Below, piece by piece: positions 49,629 to 62,699 of a stretch of DNA of 64,000 bases. Both the position numbers and the translations under genes were made by a program. Position 1 is the first letter of the stretch, and the number at the start of each line of letters is the position of its first letter. The notes under the pieces were generated by a model. That model worked only from the letters and a program-made list of their open reading frames with translations, was not told the DNA's origin and did not search any database. This DNA is from Athripsodes cinereus (taxonomy: Eukaryota > Arthropoda > Insecta > Trichoptera > Leptoceridae), in contig OX388314.1 of the NCBI GenBank assembly GCA_947579605.1, forward strand, positions 24,128,000 through 24,191,999, read 5' to 3'.

Positions 49629-51480
49629 GAAAATTACTAGATGGTTAAGTTGCAAGTCTGTATGTAGACATATGAAGACTAAGAATGTAAATTGAATAAA
49701 TCTTACCTCTCAGCGAATTCTTGTTTCTCAGAAACTTGCTGAACCCTTTTATAACAATATTATATCACTATTTCGACAATTTTATAATAAATAAGATCTT
49801 AGGACGGTAAAACTATCTCTGACACGCCAAAGACCGGTCCGAACAGAACGACAACAAACAGAAACGAAAAATCGCATAAACAATAATAGACTATACAAAG
49901 AAAAGTCGTCATTAGTATTGTCTATGGAATGAAAAAATATTTCAAACAAGAAGGTTGGGGTAAAATGTATCAGAAATTACTTATTTTCAACATTAATTAA
50001 AAAATAGTAATGAAAAATGAAATACGAGCAGTATAATAATTGTCATTTTTCATACACAATACTGTAGCATAAAATAGCACCAATGCTTAACTCAATCAGT
50101 CCAACATAAAAATAATTTTCATTAAATGTGCTGTAGCATATTAAAATAACACCATAGGTAACATAAAAGGGTATTCAGACTTGTTTACTTTTAATGATTA
50201 TTCTGGATGATCCTCTAAATTAAAAAAATGTTAATAGACGTTTCATCAAAAGTGATCACTAGCGATGACAGATAAATGCGATCACTACCTAACAATTTTA
50301 TAATAATAATAATAATCTTTAATCTTTATTCAAATAATATCCAGTTAACACTTTTATAAAAACATGCTTAGTAACATTTAAAACAATCAACTATTTTTTA
50401 CCACACTAGCCATTTAAAATTTTGAAAGGTCATTTGACTAAAACGACCGTAAACAAGTTTTTTTCTTTTATTTGTCCTATTCTCTATGAATTAGTACCGA
50501 ATGTCAAAAGCATACACAAAATGAACATGCTGAAGCGTACTTATGAGAATATGTTTTAATATTTTCAATATACGTTATTTATTTATTTATTTATGAAATA
50601 TACGGCTTGCGCCTTTTTACAAATATCATAATCAAAAAAATAATACAGTCTTCAATCATTTCTTATTTATCATTGATTTATTTTTATAAATATATTTTTA
50701 ACGCAAACTGCATTCATCATAAGAAACCAGAAAACAAATACTAACACGATGATTATCCAAATCCAAAGTGAGAAAATTTGAGTGCTACTTAATCTACCTT
50801 CAATCATTCTATCATACGAGCATATGTGAAAAATTCAAATAATTAATTTTGGGCTTAAAAAAGTAACAAAACTTCACCGTACTCTTAATTTCCGTATGAA
50901 ACACCATACATCTACATTAAATAATCCGATAAAAATTGACGTTTAGGCACTTCCTGAAGATCTGGAAAAGTTTTGGGATTTGTTTCGAGAAATGAGTTAA
51001 AAATATTATCAATCCGCCATTATCACAAATAATAAAAACTATCGACGCTGTGCAGTCATTTAAAATCAGAATGCAAATGATACATTTGACCCCAATCTTC
51101 TGAATTTCACGAATATTTTCCGAAATGGTTGTAGAGTGATCAGCTGTTACAGATTTGACAGATACTGTGACAGGTTATAGTATAGATGTTTCATTTGTAC
51201 AGTGAATTAGTACTTTATCATATTTAGTGACGCGGAATCATATTTTTTGAACATAAAACAACGTTTTTAAAGTGACTAACTTGAAATACAAAAGCAATTT
51301 GATGTTTCAAAGCATCAAGGTGACATTTGCGCGTTCAGATGTTGCTGGCCTGTATGGCCATCGGGAGTGCAACATTGTGTTTATTTAACGAAACTTTTCG
51401 TATTTGTATCGAATTACGAACAATGTAACGGATTTAATGGAAACAATGATGTTTTTATCTTGGAAAGAAAAGGATTTGGT
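49629..51480. other. GNL2-TMEM170 intergenic region
   Basis: Mostly AT-rich. A reversed retroposon 3' end lies at about 50575-50650 (ATTTATTTATTTATG, then ACGGCTTGCGCCTTTTTAC), matching a similar end at 27590-27640. The interval should hold the TMEM170 promoter; I see no decisive core element. Confidence 0.4.
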
Positions 51481-51523
51481 CCGAGGACCGTCTAGGTGGG
51501 ACCGCCAGGCTAACACCTAAGCC

Positions 51524-51928
51524 ATGGCGTTATACAGCATGCTCTCCGAGTTCCATCCCTCGGAGTTGGACTCCATAGCCAATGTGATCAGTCTAACGCC
51601 GGCCGATCCACTTAACACCTTCGCAGAGATGTGGTATCAGGTGTTTTTGTGGTCTTTCTTTTCCTCTATAATTGTACATGTCTGTGCAGCTCTCATATCA
51701 TTTGCCACACTGAGGAAACACAAATATGGCAAATTCTTCCCCATATTTATATTTGTGATGGGTATAGTAACTCCTTTGACGTCTGGAGTGATGAGTAGTG
51801 CTGCCATAGCTCTGGTGTATCGTGCCTCATCTTTACAGATGTCCCCTATATATGCCATGTTATGGGGGGTGGGGCAAACGGCTTTAGGGGCTTGTATAGG
51901 TTTCACAAGGATACTCGCTACATTATAA
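51524..51928 (+). CDS. Tmem170: TMEM170 family membrane protein
   Basis: 134 residues, close to family length. The start AAGCCATGG has a good Kozak context. Diagnostic stretches: EMWYQVFLWSFFSSI (~35-49), LRKHKYGKFFPI (~63-74), PLTSGVMSSAAIALVYR (~84-100), GVGQTALGACIGFTRILATL at the C-terminus. Three membrane spans are expected at about 40-63, 71-97 and 109-130, with an N-terminal extra-membrane part rich in Ser, Glu and Pro. Vertebrate TMEM170A is an ER/nuclear-envelope protein affecting ER sheet formation and nuclear pores. The ORF has no intron. AATAAA signals follow at 52095-52100 and 52124-52129. Confidence 0.95.
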   Translation: MALYSMLSEFHPSELDSIANVISLTPADPLNTFAEMWYQVFLWSFFSSIIVHVCAALISFATLRKHKYGKFFPIFIFVMGIVTPLTSGVMSSAAIALVYRASSLQMSPIYAMLWGVGQTALGACIGFTRILATL

Positions 51929-52094
51929 GCATCACAATCTACATGTGATGATGTTATTAAGTGTAATGTGATTGGTTTGTTTAACGTAAATGTGTTTTGA
52001 TGTAAATATGTAAGTCTCTCATTAACAGGAACTGTTCCTTGTAATGTTGGTGTTCATATCAGCGAGTTGTTTAGTTTGTATAAACTGTTGTGGT

Positions 52095-52129
52095 AATAAA
52101 AATCAAAATATACCTAAAGTTCCAATAAA
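52095..52129 (+). terminator. TMEM170 polyadenylation signals
   Basis: Two AATAAA hexamers (52095-52100 and 52124-52129) about 170-200 bases after the stop codon; the second is followed by ATTCCTCCATGTGTTCTC, a GU-rich-like downstream stretch. More distal signals exist, so a longer 3' UTR is possible. Confidence 0.5.
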
Positions 52130-54524
52130 TTCCTCCATGTGTTCTCTTATAAACAAGGACTTTAATAAATTTATTTTTGTTTAGTTGAGCATAGATATTA
52201 TATTTACTGATTATTATATCAATACATTCTTCGCCTACTGCATAAGTTTTATAAAACCATTATTCATTTTTACATACCTTTAGCTTGATTCACATTGTAC
52301 TGTACGAACACTAAATCTTACCAATAGGAATTATGATGAATTTGAATGTTATGAATCTATATGTTATCAAATCTTTATTATATTTATAAAATTAAAAACT
52401 CTAATGTATGCATTGTACTTTATTGTTATTGAAATATTGATCCTAAACTTGTCCTATGAATATTTTAATCCTTCTTTTAAATATAATAAATGCATATTAT
52501 TATTATTATTGTACATTTGATAAAATTATATGTTGTATGAATGTATTATAAATTAATATTGTATTGGTGCTAATGTAGGGGACAAGTTATCCGTCTTTAT
52601 GTGTTTGTTATTTCTCATCTTTGTTACTATATTTTCTTATTGACATATCTGTACGTTGGAGCGAAACTACACCATGTCAAATTTCGGCCGAAGTGACCTA
52701 TAAACATAGTATTTTAGTCCTTGTTATGCTCTTTTAAATGACATATTCATCTGTCTTGAAAACGAGTTATATTTTGAAATATCCATAAATATAAAAATAT
52801 GTTAAATTTTTGTACAAGCAAAACAATGCGATATTGGGAATTTTTTTTTCAAAAATGTGTGAGATATGATTAATAGCAATCATTCACAATAATTTTTATT
52901 GTGAATTTATTTAAAATGTGAGAAGCAAATATATTTTTCTTGAAAAAACTTTGAACGGCCATACTGAAAAATGCCATCCATTGAGATGGTGTAGTTTCGC
53001 TCCGGTGTACAGATATATACCTATGCAGATACATACATCTTCAATTCAGCATTGAGGTTTGCCACCTATGCAGAATGACTTATCTTTTATAGGTAGGGGA
53101 GAGGACGTTTTGCATATGTTTTCCATGTCTCAAGCTATCTTACTTATAAAAGACAGCATGATAGTATAGATTATCCATGGCCTACAAAAACAAAAGTTTG
53201 CAGTCTTTGGTACATCTTTATTGCAGTTCATGTCACGAAAAAATACCAACAGTTTTGAGTAAATTATTATTCATATAATATGGTATTTGTGTCGGGTTAG
53301 TTAAAAGTTTTTGCGGTTGTAAACTTGACCATTGCACACTATTATTACATGTTCTGTATCCAATTGTTTTATTTTGTGCAATAAAGTTCATTATTATTGT
53401 GTCATACAGTTTTAATGAGTTGTAAATACGTATCTATCTATAATATCAAAGCATCTCCCACAAGTTGGATAGCAAGTAGATAAACCGCATTTAGTGATAT
53501 GCAAATTAAAGATTAAAAGAATTGTCAAATGTTTGATGCACTTTGATTTTGAGAAATAACATAACACATAAAGACAAAATATTTTACCCTTAAGTTAAAA
53601 CTGTTAGTAATGATTGTCTTTATTTCTAATATTTTTATTATATATTAATTTGCGTTATATTCTTATTTTGCCAACAGGGTAACTATATATGATCTCATAA
53701 TGTCGCATGTATAATAATATTATATAATGCCTCTCTATATTCGAGTATTTCAATAAATATGATGCACAGTGTCTTTTATATATCCGTAAAGTATTTCAAG
53801 TTGTTCACTATTTAGAAGTATTATACACCAAACCAAGTCAGAATGCAACTTTTTAAGATCTCAATATGTTGCATTTCAGAAAAAAAGTTACCATGACACT
53901 TTGAGGAATGTTTTGTTCTCAAAAATTTTAATGTTTGTTTTTCATGACTTATCCACATTATTGTTTTAGTTTGACTGACATTTCAAGACACATTTTGGTG
54001 TAGATATGCGATTTATTATTTGTGATAAAAAAAAACCATCGACAATTATAAGATGCTTGTGTAGAAATAAAAACAGCATTGTTATCAGTATTATTATTTG
54101 ATTTCATAAAAGTTACCAGATGTAATATATATTTATGACAATCTTTTCCTTATACCGATATGGGATCTTAAAAAGTTGTATTTCTGACTTAATAAAGAAT
54201 TTTAATAAGTAAATAAAGGCGCTGCTGTTTATTTATTTATTTCTTATCTAAAAAATATGCGCCACACACCTCATTCTATTTATCTGGTTGTTCATGCAGT
54301 GTATTAATTTGATAAATGATGGGTGTCTATACAAGACCTCTATGAATCAGTTTTCTACATAGTTTATAAATAAGATAAAATAAATAATAGCATTGCTGCT
54401 AGATAGTTTATATGTTACATTTAATAGTCAATGTTTATAGTATAATCAATTGACTCAACATTGAAAAACTACATAATGATCAATATTTTAGAAAAATTAC
54501 TGAGAAATTAATTATTTAAATCAA
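52130..54524. other. AT-rich DNA with family B and C fragments
   Basis: 53038-53166 is a plus-strand family B piece (TTGAGGTTTGCCACCTATGC). 53296-53386 is a plus-strand family C copy (GTTAGTTAAAAGTTTTTGCG to TTTTGTGCAATAAAG). Nothing else is supported. Confidence 0.5.
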
Positions 54525-54526
54525 TA

Positions 54527-55019
54527 CAGTCGATTCCGCTTAATTGAGGCACATCGGGACTTGGGCATTTTGTCCCAATTAAGCGAATTTCACATTTTTT
54601 AAAATTAATTTATTTGGTTTTGGCAACTGAGGCCAGTAATACACATATAAAATTAAACAATGCATATTTTTTCAATAATTTTATTTTATAAACTCTTGGA
54701 AACTGTAAATTACATATAGGTAATATAAATTACAAATATGTAATATAAACTTTTAAGAAAAAATCCTAATTAAAATAATAAATGGGTTGGTACATTCAAT
54801 GCAAAAATGAGTAAAAATCATATCAAATTCTTTGTAAATATTTTTTCTTGAGAATATTTGTAACATAATATGTGCTGTGATCTTATATTTACTGTCCCAA
54901 TTAAGCGGAATGTTGTCCCAATTATACATATAAAATTTACTATTGGTTTCTTGGTTTGGTTTTTGTTCTTTGAGATTTGTCCCAAATAAGCGGCTGTCCC
55001 AATTAAGCAGAATCGACTG
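54527..55019. mobile_element. Tigger/pogo-like MITE with TA target
   Basis: Ends CAGTCGATTCCGCTTAATTG and complement CAGTCGATTCTGCTTAATTG, flanked by TA (54525-54526, 55020-55021). Subterminal GTCCCAATTAAGCGG-type repeats occur near 54574, 54894 and 54995. No transposase; the 107-codon minus ORF has no DDE motif. CAGTCGA-type ends are usual for pogo/Tigger elements. Confidence 0.8.
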
Positions 55020-55044
55020 TATATACATTATAATATACATAAGG

Positions 55045-55085
55045 TGAGTTAATTGCAGAGGCGCGATTTCTTCCAACTAACCCAT
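55045..55085 (-). repeat. Family C head fragment
   Basis: Read on the minus strand: GGTTAGTTGGAAGAAATCGC. The tail is missing. It directly adjoins the Tigger/pogo-like element. Confidence 0.5.
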
Positions 55086-55903
55086 TACTGTAAACTTTTC
55101 ATGTTATGATTATTTAGACTCTTTTACTGTGTCAAATTTCGACAATATGAACTCAATAAAAGTTTTTTTAACGGAGCACCTTAATTTATTTATAAATTTG
55201 TACGTTCTATGTACTTTGTACTAGCTCTTATAATCATTTATTGTCAGTCTTAATTGCCATTAAATGCAAATAATAAAAATAAAACATATTTTTGATACAC
55301 AACTGTAGATGCACTAGTATTATTCTCGATTCTTGATTTAATCTAAATATTATCTTTAGTATTATTCTTATTATTTCATCCCTAATTTTATGTATTTTTT
55401 AATTAATTAATATATTTTGTATCTGACTGATTTTCCATGAATTAATTTTTGTTAATTTTATTGAATTTTTAATATTGCAATATACTAGGATTTTGTTAAC
55501 TTTTTAAAATACAAAATTTTTGAATTATATTTCTAATAGTTAAAGGTATGTTGACGATTCAGATATGTTACCATAGACTTTATGATTTTTGCTTTCAAAA
55601 CAAATATTGTAGAAACAGTTGGTTTTAATGTGGATTAGTTTTATTTGTGTTAAATCTAGAGTTTAATTGTACTCTGCCCGATAAAGAAATTTTAAAATTA
55701 TTTATGGTAGTTTTGTATTCCATGTTCCAATTTTGTTTATGGCTGAAAGATTTCACTTTTTTATAAAGAAATATTATGATACAAAGAACAATGTGTTGTA
55801 TTTGATACAAATAATTCTATCAAAATATTTTGTAGGCGAAACATTGGGTGACTTTTTGCCCACCAGACCATGACCATACAGCCCAGAACAAGTTATTATG
55901 TAC

Positions 55904-56278
55904 ATATTGTATGTGGATCCACGGAACCTTCTATGTGCATTTATTAAGATTTTTACAGAAGATCAAAAAAATTGATTTACTGGATGACATTTTTTATGTG
56001 TCTGATTCATTACATGGACGGTGTCGTAGAAATTCTATAGTGTATTAAATTTTTGAGCATGACTTGAATATATGTGAGTTTTCACAAATTATCCATGAAA
56101 AAGCAGCCCATCAGAGATTTATTTTTTCTCAGTAACTTTTCCGTGGATTTCTTTTTAAATGTATAGGTTATTTCATGTCTGTCGATGTAGCTCAATTTGG
56201 TGACAAATATTTTGGTGTCAATATTTCATTTTTGAAAAAATTTACACATAGGAGGATTCATAGATCCATCGATGATAT
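55904..56278. mobile_element. Second element with the 27485-28233 terminal repeats
   Basis: Left TATGTGGATCCACGGAACCT then TCTATGTGCATTT; right, read on the minus strand, ATATCATCGATGGATCTATG then AATCCTCCTATGTG. The interior differs from the first element, so it is a deletion derivative. Confidence 0.55.
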
Positions 56279-56289
56279 AGCATAAAAAT

Positions 56290-58028
56290 AACTTATATAA
56301 TTATAATTATTACTCTTATTACTCATATCTGAATTTTTACACATAATTTTCAGGTATTAAATGCCACCTACATAAACAAATCAAGTAATTCGAATTTTTT
56401 TTTTTAAATATTCATTTTTCTGTGTGATGATTTTGACAAAAATTGTATTAATGTTTTTTCATGATTCCATTATAAATCATTACGATGTACAGTACATAGA
56501 TTTGTATGTAATATAATATACTTGTAATATTAATTTATAAGATGTATTAATTAAGTAAAGATTTAAAATTCCTTAATATGATAATAAATTCATGTTGTAC
56601 ATAAATGTAGAATACCTTTATAAGCATTTGTATACATATAAAAACACCAATGGGTGAAGGCATTTTGTTACATTTTTTCCTGTAAAATTTAATTTTTTTG
56701 TACGAATGAAGGTTTAGTACCCCCTATTCTATATTGATTCAAACTAAAATAAGAACCTTACAAAATTTAAAATCAAGTTCACTTGAACTAACATTCGTAT
56801 TCTATATGATACAAGTTGTATATAATTCTAATTAGGAACAATTTTAGAGTTTATAGAATACCAATGTAGACTGTTGGATTGGAACGTTCCTATTTTAGTT
56901 AGTGCACACTAAAAATGAAATAGAATCGGGCGTTGTGTAGAACTCTATCATGGGAAACTAAAAAAAAATAATTGCAGAAATTTCTGATCAATCGTACTTG
57001 AAGGTGCTATCTTCTTACTATTCATGTAAGCACTCTAAATTTTATCCTCAGATGTCTCAGTACTTTGTCTATGTCACATAATACCTTCATCCATTGGTGT
57101 CCTTAATTCTCTATCACTTTACTTTTTAAATTGTGTAATATATTTTTACGATAATTTATAGGTAAAATATCTGATAAACCTTTTGATAAATCATTTAACT
57201 ACTGAGTTTTCTCTTCCATCTGATCTTTAATCAACATAAGTTTGAAAAAATTACAACAAAATCGTTATGTGCAATATTTGTATTGTAAAGGTGATATTCA
57301 GAAATTAATGTATTATTACTGTTTAAAATTCCATCATCAGATTATTAATAGTCTCAAACCCGATGAGTGTTATATAGAACAAAAACTATTAAACATTTTA
57401 TAAAAATATATTGATTGATAAAATAGTGTACGCAGTGACATTTAAAAAAAAATATTACCTACAATATCAAACTTTACTAACTCAAAAATCAATATAACTA
57501 AACATATTTTTTACTTAACGTTAATAAATGTGTTTTAAAAACAATATTAAGAAATGGAATTCACTGTTCATGAACAATCAACTAATGGATTGTTGTCTTT
57601 TGTTTTTTTTCCATGAGCAATTTGATGTGATCTTTATCTTGTTTCAACCCTGGATTTACAAACTTGATTTATTAATTTATCTAATGTTTTATGTTTAAAA
57701 ATTTAATATGAACTACCACCAAGTACTATCGGTCGAAAACATAGACTAGATTATATCTTACTGAGAAACTTGTCAAAAAGAGATAATTCAATTTAAGAAT
57801 GCTATCATTAACTTTGGATCAACGATAATCTACTTTAATTTAAAAAATAGTTTTCATAAGAAAACGATTTAAACACATATTGCATGCCATAATTAATTTT
57901 TCAAATGGAGCAGTGAACTAATATGTTGAATATCATGTTAGATCATTAACATTTTAATGTGAACATAATATCTTAATTTTTGTTGTTATTCTCTGTGATA
58001 TTTTTCATAATAGAGCTAAATGATTTGT
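56290..58028. other. AT-rich DNA without recognisable feature
   Basis: No gene, SINE or TIR element is supported. Confidence 0.4.
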
Positions 58029-58301
58029 ATATTCATCATACTTATACTTATCTGAAAGAAAGGGTGTGAGGAAACGCGGGCGTCCGAGAACCACGTGGCT
58101 TGATCACGTGGATCAAATTCTCAAGGACAGCCGCGTGTTGAGTAAGAGGAACCGACGTGCGTGTATGAGGAACTGTATGAATGTGGAGGAAGCGAAGGAA
58201 GTGTGTAAAGATAGATCTGTTTGGCGTTCCGTTCTCTCTGCCTACCCCACTTGGGACACGGCGTGAGGGTATAGGTATAGGATAGGTAGGATATTCATCA
58301 T
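58029..58301 (+). mobile_element. RTE-like LINE 3' fragment with 11-bp TSD
   Basis: TSD ATATTCATCAT at 58029-58039 and 58291-58301. It encodes only the last ~75 residues (LSERKGVRKRGRPRTTWLDH, RNRRACMRNCMNVEEAKEVC, SVLSAYPTWDTA) in an open frame and ends in an ATAGG-type tail. Closest in the window to the 32825-33606 copy. Confidence 0.88.
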
Positions 58302-58804
58302 TATTTTTTATTCAATCGTAACTCTCTCTCTCCCCTACAAGTATAGCATATTTTAAAATAACTAATAAAACGAGTTTGTGTAATGATTCCGTTACCGATT
58401 CATATGAAATTCCATTGTAAATTAACATTGAAATTAATGTATGTACATATTGGCAGCTTCATTTTAAGCAATAAAGTAATGTACACAACAATGCTGCATT
58501 GTATATTTTGTCATACTGTTTGACATAGTTTATTAGAATAATTAAATGTAAATAATATGTATACGTTGAATGAGTGTTTATTATTGTGTGTGATGGATGA
58601 ATGTATTTTTAGGGACAGGTATGACTGTACTATTCATGTGAAGAAGTGAAAGAGTGATAAACAAAGTTTTATTGTGCCTGGCAGTTAGTAACGTAGATGC
58701 TCAAATGTTGGAAAAGTTAAAAGTGTAGGCAATTTGCAGGTGGAATATACAATTTATCATGAAAATACACCATACGGCAATGGCAGCTAGACTAATATAT
58801 TTGC

Positions 58805-58994
58805 TGTAAATAAAAAACAAAAAACTTTGTAGAGTTATACTGTGTACTTTAATTCAGTGACCAGGTTTTGACATGTTATGTCTATATCATGTTATGTCTT
58901 TTTGAGTTTTGAAATAGACATAACATGTCAAAACCTGGTCACTGAATTAAAGTACACAGTATAACTCTACAAAGTTTTTTGTTTTTTATTTACA
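58805..58994. repeat. Perfect 81-bp-arm palindrome
   Basis: Arms 58805-58885 and 58914-58994 are fully complementary around a 28-base spacer; landmark CAGTGACCAGGTTTTGACAT. No TSD or ORF is seen. Same architecture as 31676-31883 but unrelated sequence. Confidence 0.9.
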
Positions 58995-61764
58995 TTAAAT
59001 TATGGAGTTCTACAAAATAAGCAGTTATAAAATTCAATATATTTGCTGTTGCAAATTTCTTTTTCTGACGTATTAACTTAAATGATTTTTACATTTTCTT
59101 GAATTAAAAATTATTACATTGACACATTTGATTATTGCAATTTCATTTTATTCAGTTACAATGTAGGGAAAACTTGAAGTAAATTGTGATATTTTGATGA
59201 ATTTGTTTAAGACACTTTTTAGATAGGTTTACTCATAATAAACCATATAATTTTTGAAATAAAAAAAATAAGAAAAATTAAAGTTGTGATGTAGCCATTG
59301 ACCTAATAGACTAGTAATGTAGTACTAATTTTCTCAGAAAACATGTTCCAAAATCAATAATAATAATAAATTATGCTGTTACTCTCCATAACATTAAGAT
59401 GCTAGTGCTCCCTTTCTTATTAGTACAGTACTGCACATTCTTTAATAATGATTTTGGATGGTGAATGATGGAATTCTATATTCGCCTAGCAAGTTGTGTT
59501 ATCTGTGTATGTTAGGTATGACCACTTAGTAGTGGCACTAGGTCCTCTCTGCCTACCTCGAATGAGAAATGGCGTAAATGGTATTGGTAAATGTGTAGAG
59601 TGTAAATATATGCAATAATATACTCTTTGGTCGCTGCATTTCATTTCGCTGTCTATAATTGTATTTTTCTTTATATTTTTTACAAGTTTTATAGATTTCT
59701 AATGTAAATAAGTGTAAAACAAGTCCAAGTGCTCATTGAAGAGAGGCCTAGGGACAATGTGAAAATAAATAAATTGTTTCTCTTTAATTGTAAGATGTTT
59801 TTCTCTACTAATTTTAAAGAAATATTATTTATTATCTTAGTTAATCTATATCTTAAATGTGAATTAATTTTTGACATCACAGTGTAGTATTCAAATTGAG
59901 TATTTTGAACAGTATGATCACATATTAAAAGTCAAAACTCATTATAATGAATGCCAAAAGAACAAAATTTCCATCAGTTGTAATGAATATTTTAATTAGA
60001 AATCCTGATAAACAAATCTTTGTGTCAATTTCTTTTATATTTGTTTACACGAACATTGTTTTATCAGTACATATTTCATTCGTATATATATTTACAAATC
60101 CAATTTGTTAATATTAGGAAAAAATGGCTGATGGATGAATTTTATATTTACAAATTCATCCCCAAACGGTTAATACTAAGCAATAATTGCTTATGCTGTA
60201 AAAGTAGTAAAAATTATTTTAAAATAATGTCTATTCTGTTGATAATTTCTAAATGAATTGAATGCAGTGGCAAAAGAGTATTTCTTTTCCATAGAACTTT
60301 AGATATTTAAATAGCTATTGGATGTTGATGGTGTAGATTTATGACCAAAATCATTGAACAATTTAATGCTACGCGCATTTGACAAGAAGAATCATCGATT
60401 AAGTTAGAAAATAAACTATTGTAAAAAACTGTATTTATTGTTTATATAACTACATTCCCCATTGGAATAAATTCTAATTATTATTGTACTATGAATTGTT
60501 TACGCATTATATTGTATATTCATATTATTTAAATTTCAAAAATACGACAAAATCATTTTAAATGTAACATTATCTATTACTATGTAAATTAAAATTGAAC
60601 TAAGTTAATTGTTGACCAGACCTATGTTTTTGATAAATAATTTGTTTAGTTCACAGTCACACTTGTCATCAAACAGTAAATATTCATATTTGAATCAGCA
60701 AATAGAATAACTCTACGACATACAAATTAAGGTATCGATATGATGCATTTTTGTTAATTCTAGTCATCATCTTGCTAATTAAGTAAGTTGTTATACACTG
60801 AGTATCAAACCTGCATCACTTTCAGTGTAAATTAAAAAGATAAGGAGCTTTTATATTTCTTTGCTTGTATTAGTTTCAAACAATAATTCAAAATGTCTCT
60901 CTTACTTCAAGTATTCATGGAACAAGCATCTATCAACTACAGTATACCATATTTAAATATATTTATGAATTGTGTGAATGCCATTGCATTTAATCGTGCA
61001 TGCCTTTGTGTTCATATCATTCAATAACAAATGTGATGTATTTGCACATTTTATTTATTGAGGAGTTCACAATCAATAGAAATATTTGTATTTCTTGGAG
61101 CAATGTGTTCCAGCCAACCATTTAAAAGTGAAAAACAGTAGGGATACCATTTAAAGAAAAATAAACAGATTAGATCAATTGTGATTCCGATATTTATTAA
61201 GTTAGTTTTATTTTATAATATTTTGTACTCAACATAGGTCTGGCATTTCACCTTAAACTTTCTCTATGTAAAACTCTTAGCTTTTGTATTCTGTGTAATA
61301 AATAATGATAATATAAACCTATGTCACCATTCTACTTATAGAATTATGTCAATTGTTATATTATACATGTAATATAATTATGAAGGATTTACATGCATAG
61401 TAATGTATCAATAAATAATTACCTAAAATATTAAATTATTGTAATGAAATGTAACTATTATTATTATTTATTTGGATTCATTGATGATTTTGTTTGTAGA
61501 AATTTTCAAGTGTGTGAAATAAATGACTGAATATAAATCATGCTTCTTATCAATTTATACCTTTTGTTGAAAACACACCGCCTTCAACCCAATATCCAAG
61601 CGTTATGAAACATTTTTGCAAAAGCTGGTTATCAAATTTAATGCAAATTTCTTGTACCAATGTATGCTTATAATTTTTTTATACCAACACAAGTGTATCC
61701 AGCTAGGGGCAATTGTTCTCCTTAGAAGTCCAAAAATCATGTAGAAATTATTATCACATATTGG
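58995..61764. other. AT-rich DNA; tiny RTE remnant at 59543-59575
   Basis: 59543-59575 retains CTCTCTGCCTACC...ATGGCGT, the extreme 3' coding end of the RTE-like family. Nothing else is supported. Confidence 0.4.
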
Positions 61765-61934
61765 GTTCGTCGGTAGCCTGGAGGTAGGGTCTCAGCCTTG
61801 TGAACAAGAGGTCCGTGGTTTGATTCCAGGTGCCGGCAAACTCCCCTTTCATGACACGTTATTTAGCTTACTGTGAAAGGTGTATAATGTTGTATTTGGG
61901 TTTATAATAAAACCCAGATATATTTTTTTTTAAA
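61765..61934 (+). repeat. tRNA-derived SINE A
   Basis: GTTCGTCGGTAGCCTGGAGG head, B box GGTTTGATTCC (one change from consensus), tail TGTATTTGGGTTTATAAT, ACCCAGATATAT and T run. Confidence 0.7.
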
Positions 61935-62253
61935 AAAGAAGTAAACTCACCTTTTACAACCCAGGACTAAATGGGTAACTCTTGCTTTCAAATAATCCTG
62001 GATTTCTCTTAAATGAGTCCCATGTTAGCAGTGTCTGAAAATATTCATGGTAATTATGGAAAAAAATTTCAAATATGATTTTAGTAATAAACATATGGCC
62101 TTACGACTCAGGTACTGTTATTACAGGGAAATTAATTTTATCTTAAAAATGTTTAATGTCAGAATGTGTAGCTGGTATTTCTTATTTTTGAGAATACAAA
62201 GAGCAACGGGACAAGCTCTTTGATTATGTGTGACATTTCAATATTTAACACTC

Positions 62254-62686
62254 AATGGGCCACTTGCAGATTTTTTTATTTCATGAAATTATAAATTAGT
62301 ATGAAAGAAACCCAACTACAATTTATTTTAATCTTTCATGTGCTATTTTCTTAGATATAAGCTTTTAAAAATTGGATTTTCTCGGAGTGATCAAAAACAG
62401 TATGGCGGCACTGTGACGTCCCCGAGACCCGTGAATCATAATAACTTTAAACTTTCGCACCGCAGATTATAATCTCATACACACATGGGACTCCGTGACA
62501 TCATCAGCTGGCAAAAGCCATTTAGAGTGTTTTACCAAACGTCAAAAATTTTGGATTTTACTTTTTGAAATTCTCCATAATTTAGATATTTAAAAAATTT
62601 TACTGACATATTTGTGTTTTCCGACCTCAAATTTTCTTAATTCCATCATTTTTATTAAAATCCCCCACGACTGCAAGTGGCCCATT
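62254..62686. mobile_element. TIR MITE
   Basis: Perfect 16-bp TIRs AATGGGCCACTTGCAG (62254-62269) and complement (62671-62686). The interior has no transposase and is GC-richer than its surroundings (CACTGTGACGTCCCCGAGAC). TSD not resolved. Confidence 0.7.
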
Positions 62687-62699
62687 ATCAGGGAATGGA

